DNA of 5,253 bases from Thermoanaerobaculaceae bacterium (GTDB lineage Bacteria; Acidobacteriota; Thermoanaerobaculia; Thermoanaerobaculales; Thermoanaerobaculaceae): positions 1 through 5,253 of the forward strand of contig JALHTD010000460.1 in the NCBI GenBank assembly GCA_022865555.1, read 5' to 3'. Numbering within the stretch: the stretch's first letter is position 1; the number at the start of each line of letters is the position of its first letter. The position numbers were made by a program, and so were the translations under genes. The notes beneath the pieces were generated by a model. That model had not been told where the DNA came from and did no database searches. It worked only from the letters and a program-made list of their open reading frames with translations. This document shows, in pieces, positions 1 to 5,253 of the stretch.

Positions 1-129
1 GACCCGCTCCACTTTGTGTTTCTTGCACTTCGGGCACGAGGGCGGTTTCCCCTTCTCCCGCTCCGAGATGCTCATGACCTTCTCGAACTGCTCCCCGCAA
101 CCGCCGCACTTGAAGACGTAGGTAGGCAT
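1..129 (-). CDS. FmdB-family zinc-ribbon protein, 3' end cut by window
   Basis: The first 43 residues are visible, starting MPTYVFKCGGC; the gene continues beyond the left edge. Four cysteines form a zinc-ribbon pattern, C8-x2-C11 and C32-x2-C35. The opening Met-Pro-x-Tyr-x-Phe-x-Cys plus a second CPxC about 20 residues later is the signature of the FmdB / CxxC_CxxC_SSSS putative regulatory protein family. Members are usually about 60-110 residues, often with a Ser-rich tail that would lie outside this window. The family takes its name from a protein linked to formamidase regulation in Methylophilus, but for most members the molecular role is unknown. Zinc binding is inferred from the cysteines. 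The ATG at 127-129 is well supported by a strong Shine-Dalgarno sequence just upstream. The gene is divergent from the next one, which also encodes a small CxxC protein. Family assignment is confident; function is not. Confidence 0.88.
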   Translation of the reverse strand, partial: MPTYVFKCGGCGEQFEKVMSISEREKGKPPSCPKCKKHKVERV

Positions 130-133
130 ACAG

Positions 134-141
134 CACCTCCC
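134..141 (-). promoter_or_regulatory. Ribosome binding site of the FmdB-family gene
   Basis: Read on the minus strand this is GGGAGGTG, a near-perfect Shine-Dalgarno match. It ends 4 bases before the ATG (6 bases from the GGAGG core), which fixes the start codon at 127-129. Confidence 0.8.
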
Positions 142-261
142 AGGCTCGAGCGTCTCGCCTGCAACGGCTGGGCCGTACGCCCGCCGCCGCCGGTCTTGAG
201 CTTTCGGTCAGCCGTCCACTGGTCGTTCCGTTTTCCAAGACCGCCGCCCGGCTCGCCTGTC

Positions 262-290
262 AAGATAGCCTCCCGGCCCGGAAACGACAA
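262..290 (-). promoter_or_regulatory. Possible sigma70-type promoter for the FmdB-family gene
   Basis: On the minus strand, TTGTCG (290-285) and TATCTT (267-262) are separated by exactly 17 bases. Each hexamer matches four of six consensus positions. Transcription would begin near 255 and give a leader of about 125 bases. A perfect TTGACA on the same strand (263-258) overlaps this, but I see no good -10 at the right distance from it. This is a weak candidate by eye. The rest of the 130-329 divergent region shows only a small 5-bp hairpin (164-176) and no convincing plus-strand promoter. Confidence 0.3.
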
Positions 291-316
291 GCGGGGCCCA
301 CCTTGACGCCCGCCGC

Positions 317-323
317 AAGAAGG
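317..323 (+). promoter_or_regulatory. Likely ribosome binding site of the small CxxC protein
   Basis: AAGAAGG lies 6 bases before an in-frame TTG at 330 and 15 bases before the in-frame ATG at 339. The spacing favours the TTG. The protein family style, beginning with a short basic stretch, would suit the ATG. The most upstream start, TTG at 303, has no good site in front of it. Confidence 0.45.
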
Positions 324-338
324 TCCAACTTGGGCTCG

Positions 339-548
339 ATGAGCAGGCGCTCGCAGTTCGACCAGTTTGAGGTCTCCGAGCTCTTCTGCCCCCGCTGCCG
401 GGCCGCGCGCCCGGTCCGCAGGCAGCTGCTTCTGGTGCTGCCCACCGGCAACAAGTATGAGTACCGGTGCTCGGCCTGTGGTACTCCGGTCGGCTCCAAG
501 GACGACAACGACGCCAGCGAGTTCCAATCGATCCTGCGCCGGACCTAA
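339..548 (+). CDS. Small zinc-ribbon protein of unknown function
   Basis: From the ATG the product is 69 residues; starting at TTG 330 adds three residues, and TTG 303 adds twelve. It has two cysteine pairs, C17-P-R-C20 and C44-S-A-C47, 23 residues apart, as in a single zinc ribbon. The segment between them is basic then hydrophobic (RRQLLLVLPTGNKYEY), consistent with the two beta hairpins of a ribbon fold. The region before the first pair is acidic-aromatic, and the tail (SKDDNDASEFQSILRR) is polar and probably flexible. There is no signal peptide or membrane segment, so it should be cytoplasmic. I recall similar uncharacterised short proteins in high-GC environmental bacteria but cannot name a family. 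It is divergent from the FmdB-family gene and monocistronic as far as can be seen, with a stem-loop 50 bases after its stop. Zinc binding is inferred; nucleic-acid or protein binding is possible but unproven. The ORF looks real because of the CxxC spacing; the exact start is uncertain. Confidence 0.7.
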   Translation: MSRRSQFDQFEVSELFCPRCRAARPVRRQLLLVLPTGNKYEYRCSACGTPVGSKDDNDASEFQSILRRT

Positions 549-598
549 ACCCGAAAACCCACGAGCTTTCCCTGCAATCACCACCCCAGGAAGCAGCA

Positions 599-622
599 CG
601 GCACCCTCTCGACCGGGTGCCG
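599..622 (+). terminator. Perfect 8-bp stem-loop, possible terminator
   Basis: CGGCACCC (599-606) and GGGTGCCG (615-622) pair perfectly around an 8-base loop. The hairpin lies 50 bases after the small zinc-ribbon gene and 26 bases before the TTGACA of the next gene. The following bases (ATTCTGAC) are only slightly T-rich, so this is a poor intrinsic terminator by the classical rule. It could end the upstream transcript inefficiently, protect its 3' end, or be a binding site for a dimeric regulator. Confidence 0.45.
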
Positions 623-647
623 ATTCTGACTGCCAGCAACGGGCCAG

Positions 648-679
648 TTGACACGTGAAGCCCGAAAAGGGACTAGAAT
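648..679 (+). promoter_or_regulatory. Candidate promoter of the PAS-GGDEF gene
   Basis: A perfect TTGACA (648-653) is followed by TAGAAT (674-679), five of six matches to the -10 consensus. The spacer is 20 bases, longer than the usual 16-18, so intrinsic strength may be low or activator-dependent. Transcription would start near 686, about 37 bases before the ATG. If this is the promoter, the in-frame TTG at 648 cannot be the start codon. Confidence 0.5.
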
Positions 680-706
680 CACCTTACCGGACGTCCAGGA
701 GCTCAC

Positions 707-713
707 GGGAGGA
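707..713 (+). promoter_or_regulatory. Ribosome binding site of the PAS-GGDEF gene
   Basis: GGGAGGA contains GGAGG, 10 bases from the ATG at 723. It decides the start in favour of 723 over the longer in-frame extension to 648. Confidence 0.75.
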
Positions 714-722
714 CGTGGGGCG

Positions 723-1634
723 ATGGCTCTGCGAACGGATTTCTTCAAGGCGTTGCTCGACAACTTCTACGACGGCGTCTACTTCGTGGGCCCGGACCGC
801 CGCATCACCTACTGGAACAAGGGCGCCGAGCGGATCTCCGGCTTCACCAGGGGAGAGGTGATCGGCTCCCACTGCTGCGACGAGCTCCTCATCCACGTCA
901 ACGCCGAGGGTGTCCTCCTGTGCGGCAGCCTCTGCCCGATCAGCGCCACGCTGGCCGACGCTGAGGTGCGCGACGTCGATGTCTTCCTACACCACAAGGA
1001 GGGGCACCGCGTCCCGGTGCGCGCCCGTGTCGCGCCGGTCCAGGATGCGCACAAGAACATCATCGGGGCGGTGGATGTCTTCACGGACAACACCGCCGGG
1101 ATGGCCGCTCTGCAGCGGATCAAGGAGCTGCAGGAGATGGCCTACGTGGACCCGCTGACCGGTGTCGCGAACCGGGCGTTCACCGAGATCAACCTGCGCG
1201 CCAAGCTCGACGAGATGGACCGGTACGGGTGGCCCTTCGGCGTGCTCTTCGTCGATATCGACCACTTCAAGGAGGTCAACGACCAACACGGTCACGACGT
1301 CGGTGACCAGGCGCTGCTGACGGTCGCGAAGACGCTGGCGGGCAACGCACGGTCGTTCGACCTGGTGGGCCGGTGGGGTGGCGAGGAGTTCCTTGTCGCC
1401 CTGGTCAACGTGGACGAGAACAGGATCAAGGCCCTCGGCGAGCGATTCCGGGCGCTCATCGGCAGCTCGCGTGTGCCCACCGCAAACGGCAACATCAGGA
1501 TCACCGTGTCCATCGGTGCGACCCTGGCGCGGCCGGGCGACCGCGTGGACACCCTGGTCAGGCGGGCCGACGAGCTGATGTACGACAGCAAGAAAGGCGG
1601 GCGAAACCGAGTGACCTTTCGGCCGCCGGCATAG
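723..1634 (+). CDS. PAS-GGDEF diguanylate cyclase with cysteine-rich sensor domain
   Basis: A 303-residue soluble enzyme predicted to condense two GTP into cyclic di-GMP. An N-terminal PAS domain (about 8-125) runs from LLDNFYDGVYFVGPDRRITYW to the closing beta strand IIGAVDVFTD. A short helical linker (about 126-140, RIKELQEMA) leads into the GGDEF domain (about 141-300). The GGDEF domain has DPLTG at 143-147, the metal-binding D178 in VDIDHFK, N186-D187, the active-site motif GGEEF at 219-223, and SIGAT at 263-267. RSFD at 210-213 sits five residues before GGEEF, the exact position of the inhibitory RxxD I-site, so product feedback is expected. The PAS domain carries four cysteines, C51, C52, C67 and C71, in the arrangement CC-x14-C-x3-CP. 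There is no signal peptide or membrane helix. The ATG at 723 is chosen because of the GGAGG upstream and because the protein then begins right before the PAS. The gene converges on the next cyclase. The sensed signal is unknown. Confidence 0.93.
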   Translation: MALRTDFFKALLDNFYDGVYFVGPDRRITYWNKGAERISGFTRGEVIGSHCCDELLIHVNAEGVLLCGSLCPISATLADAEVRDVDVFLHHKEGHRVPVRARVAPVQDAHKNIIGAVDVFTDNTAGMAALQRIKELQEMAYVDPLTGVANRAFTEINLRAKLDEMDRYGWPFGVLFVDIDHFKEVNDQHGHDVGDQALLTVAKTLAGNARSFDLVGRWGGEEFLVALVNVDENRIKALGERFRALIGSSRVPTANGNIRITVSIGATLARPGDRVDTLVRRADELMYDSKKGGRNRVTFRPPA

Positions 1635-1640
1635 GGCCTA
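1632..1640. repeat. Palindrome containing both convergent stop codons
   Basis: TAGGGCCTA is palindromic around its central G. Its left TAG is the stop of the plus-strand cyclase and its right CTA is the stop (TAG) of the minus-strand cyclase. No longer stem or T-tract surrounds it, so it is not a terminator. Only 1635-1637 are non-coding. Confidence 0.6.
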
Positions 1641-2495
1641 CGAGGTTGCGCCGAAGACGGCGAACCTTGCGGCGCTCTTGCCGCTGGTCTTGGCCGAGTA
1701 CATCAGGCTGTCGGCCTCCCTCAGAGCCTCCTCCACCGAGCCCAGGCCGGTGACGAAGGTGGCGGCGCCGATGCTGAAGGTCACGGACCGGGAAAGCCTG
1801 GCCATCTCGCCTGAAAGCAGATCCTGGAGGCGGCGCACCGCTACCCGTGCGCCGGCGGCGTCGGTCTCGGCGAGCAGGACCACGAACTCGTCGCCCCCGA
1901 CCCGAGCTACGAAGTCCAGTTCCCGCACAGCGCCCTGCAGTGCCTGGCCGACCTCGCGCAGGACCTCGTCCCCTACGGCGTGACCCTGCCGATCGTTGAC
2001 GGTCTTGAAGTCGTCGCAGTCGAGGTACAGAAGCGTGACCGGCCGCTTGAAGCGGCGCGAACGCTCCACTTCCCTGGATGCCCACTCGAAGAACGCGCGC
2101 GGGTTGGCGATCCCGGTTGTGGGGTCCTCGCGCGAGAGGTTCCGCTCGTGCTCCAGCGTCACCTTCAGCTTGGCCAGGATGACCACCATGACCGCGTAGA
2201 AGCCCAGCCGGACCAGGGCGTTCCAGTACGGCACCAGGGGCTGGACATGAGGACGTCCCATGTCGTCCGCGAGAAACCACGTGAGCGTGCTCAGGAGCGC
2301 GAAGAACACACCCGCGCGCCTGCCGCCGAACCACGTGGTGAGGGCGATCGGGGCCACGTAGAAGACCGAGAGGTTCACGTCCCGCCCGGTCAGGTAGTCG
2401 GCCAGCCCCACCGTGACCAGGAAGGCGAGCGCGACGCCCACCATGACCCATCGCGGGCGCCTGGCGAAGAGGCCTGCAAAATCCACTTTATCCAT
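1638..2495 (-). CDS. Membrane-anchored GGDEF diguanylate cyclase
   Basis: A 285-residue protein predicted to make cyclic di-GMP at the inner face of the cytoplasmic membrane. The N-terminal third has four likely membrane helices (about 17-35, 43-57, 60-76 and 92-109) with only short loops. This compact four-helix module is seen in many bacterial sensor cyclases; the segments GLADYLTGRDVNLSVFYVAP and PYWNALVRLGF are typical of it, and its ligand is unknown. A short linker (LKVTLEHERNLSRE) leads to the GGDEF domain. That domain has DPTTG at 124-128 (usually DPLTG), D159 and D161 in YLDCDDFK, N167-D168, the catalytic GGDEF at 200-204 and SIGAA at 241-245. RELD at 191-194, five residues before GGDEF, is an intact I-site. 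The start at 2493-2495 has no clear Shine-Dalgarno sequence and lies next to a small hairpin, so an alternative start is possible, but the sequence before helix 1 (basic ARRPR) fits this one. It is divergent from uvrA. Confidence 0.92.
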   Translation of the reverse strand: MDKVDFAGLFARRPRWVMVGVALAFLVTVGLADYLTGRDVNLSVFYVAPIALTTWFGGRRAGVFFALLSTLTWFLADDMGRPHVQPLVPYWNALVRLGFYAVMVVILAKLKVTLEHERNLSREDPTTGIANPRAFFEWASREVERSRRFKRPVTLLYLDCDDFKTVNDRQGHAVGDEVLREVGQALQGAVRELDFVARVGGDEFVVLLAETDAAGARVAVRRLQDLLSGEMARLSRSVTFSIGAATFVTGLGSVEEALREADSLMYSAKTSGKSAARFAVFGATS

Positions 2496-2499
2496 AGTA

Positions 2500-2512
2500 C
2501 CGGGTTTCCCGG
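2500..2512 (-). promoter_or_regulatory. Small hairpin just before the membrane cyclase start codon
   Basis: On the minus strand, CCGGG and CCCGG pair around a 3-base AAA loop. The hairpin ends 4 bases before the ATG, covering the place where a ribosome binding site would sit. There is no recognisable GGAGG-type site here. It may reduce translation initiation, though 5-bp stems of this kind are common by chance in GC-rich DNA. Confidence 0.35.
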
Positions 2513-2560
2513 CGGCTCGCCGGTTCGGGCGGACACCGAGGCGACCCGTGCACGCGGCGC

Positions 2561-2589
2561 TTCACGGCAGCGCCGCCGAGGCGTAGAAT
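2561..2589 (+). promoter_or_regulatory. Candidate sigma70-type promoter of uvrA
   Basis: TTCACG (2561-2566) and TAGAAT (2584-2589) are separated by the ideal 17 bases. The -35 matches four and the -10 five of six consensus positions. Transcription would begin near 2596 and give a leader of about 72 bases. The -10 hexamer is identical to the one in front of the PAS-GGDEF gene. I saw no LexA-type box (GAAC-N4-GTTC or CTG-N10-CAG) around it. Confidence 0.55.
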
Positions 2590-2640
2590 GAACGGTTGCC
2601 CGGCGCTAGGCACACCGTGTCTGCCGCGAGTGGAAGACGG

Positions 2641-2653
2641 CGGCTCGGAGCCG
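2641..2653 (+). repeat. Short inverted repeat in the uvrA leader
   Basis: CGGCTC and GAGCCG flank a single G; as RNA this would fold as a 5-bp stem with a 3-base loop. It lies 14 bases before the uvrA ATG. Downstream of it, GAGAG (2659-2663) is the only, weak, Shine-Dalgarno-like sequence. No T-tract follows, so it is not a terminator. Confidence 0.35.
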
Positions 2654-2667
2654 GGTTTGAGAGCTCA

Positions 2668-5253
<2,586 letters not shown>

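Noticed and set aside
72..654. Several overlapping open frames on both strands over the small zinc-ribbon region.
   Set aside because: They are compositionally biased shadows; only the frame ending at 548 has the paired CxxC motifs and a sensible ribosome binding site.
648..722. Extending the PAS-GGDEF protein upstream to the TTG at 648.
   Set aside because: The extra 25 residues have no family resemblance, the TTG coincides with a perfect -35 hexamer, and a GGAGG precedes the ATG at 723.
1558..2451. A 297-codon minus-strand open frame overlapping the membrane cyclase gene in another frame.
   Set aside because: The product is Arg/Gly/Ala-rich with no recognisable domain, while the overlapping frame at 1638-2495 encodes an intact GGDEF protein.
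2521..2538. CGGT-N10-ACCG dyad upstream of uvrA as a possible SOS operator.
   Set aside because: It does not match any LexA box I know, the arms are only four bases long, and such dyads are expected by chance in GC-rich DNA.
2617..2667. In-frame GTG start giving uvrA a 17-residue N-terminal extension.
   Set aside because: UvrA proteins normally begin a few residues before the IRGAREHNL motif, as the ATG at 2668 gives; the extension has no family support.

Overview
The window is high-GC bacterial DNA, roughly two thirds G+C by eye. It holds five protein-coding genes and no mobile element, CRISPR array, tRNA or rRNA that I can recognise. Gene content (an FmdB-type zinc ribbon, a second small zinc ribbon, two GGDEF diguanylate cyclases and uvrA) and protein style suggest a free-living, high-GC, Gram-negative-type lineage. 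From memory of family sequences this could be Acidobacteriota, NC10/Rokubacteria or deltaproteobacteria-like. That placement is an inference and is weak.

Layout. From 1 to 129 (minus) is the start of an FmdB-family zinc-ribbon gene that runs off the left edge. Across a short divergent intergenic region, a second small CxxC/CxxC protein is read on the plus strand and ends at 548. A 174-bp gap follows. It carries a perfect 8-bp stem-loop (599-622), a promoter-like pair (648-679) and a strong ribosome binding site. The gap leads into a soluble PAS-GGDEF diguanylate cyclase (723-1634, plus). That gene converges with a membrane-anchored GGDEF diguanylate cyclase (1638-2495, minus), with only three bases between the two stop codons. 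A 172-bp divergent region with a good sigma70-type promoter (2561-2589) then leads into uvrA (2668 to the right edge, plus). uvrA is open to the last base and lacks only its C-terminal tail.

How the genes relate. The two cyclases are the only obvious functional pair. Both keep the GG[D/E]EF catalytic motif and the RxxD inhibitory site, so both should make cyclic di-GMP under product feedback. One should be controlled by a cytoplasmic cysteine-bearing PAS sensor and the other by a four-helix membrane domain. uvrA encodes the damage-recognition ATPase of nucleotide excision repair and looks like a stand-alone transcription unit. No operon linking these functions is visible. I did not find a convincing new multi-gene system. 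The most interesting points are the cysteine-rich PAS domain, the tightly convergent cyclase pair, and the small zinc ribbon of unknown function.
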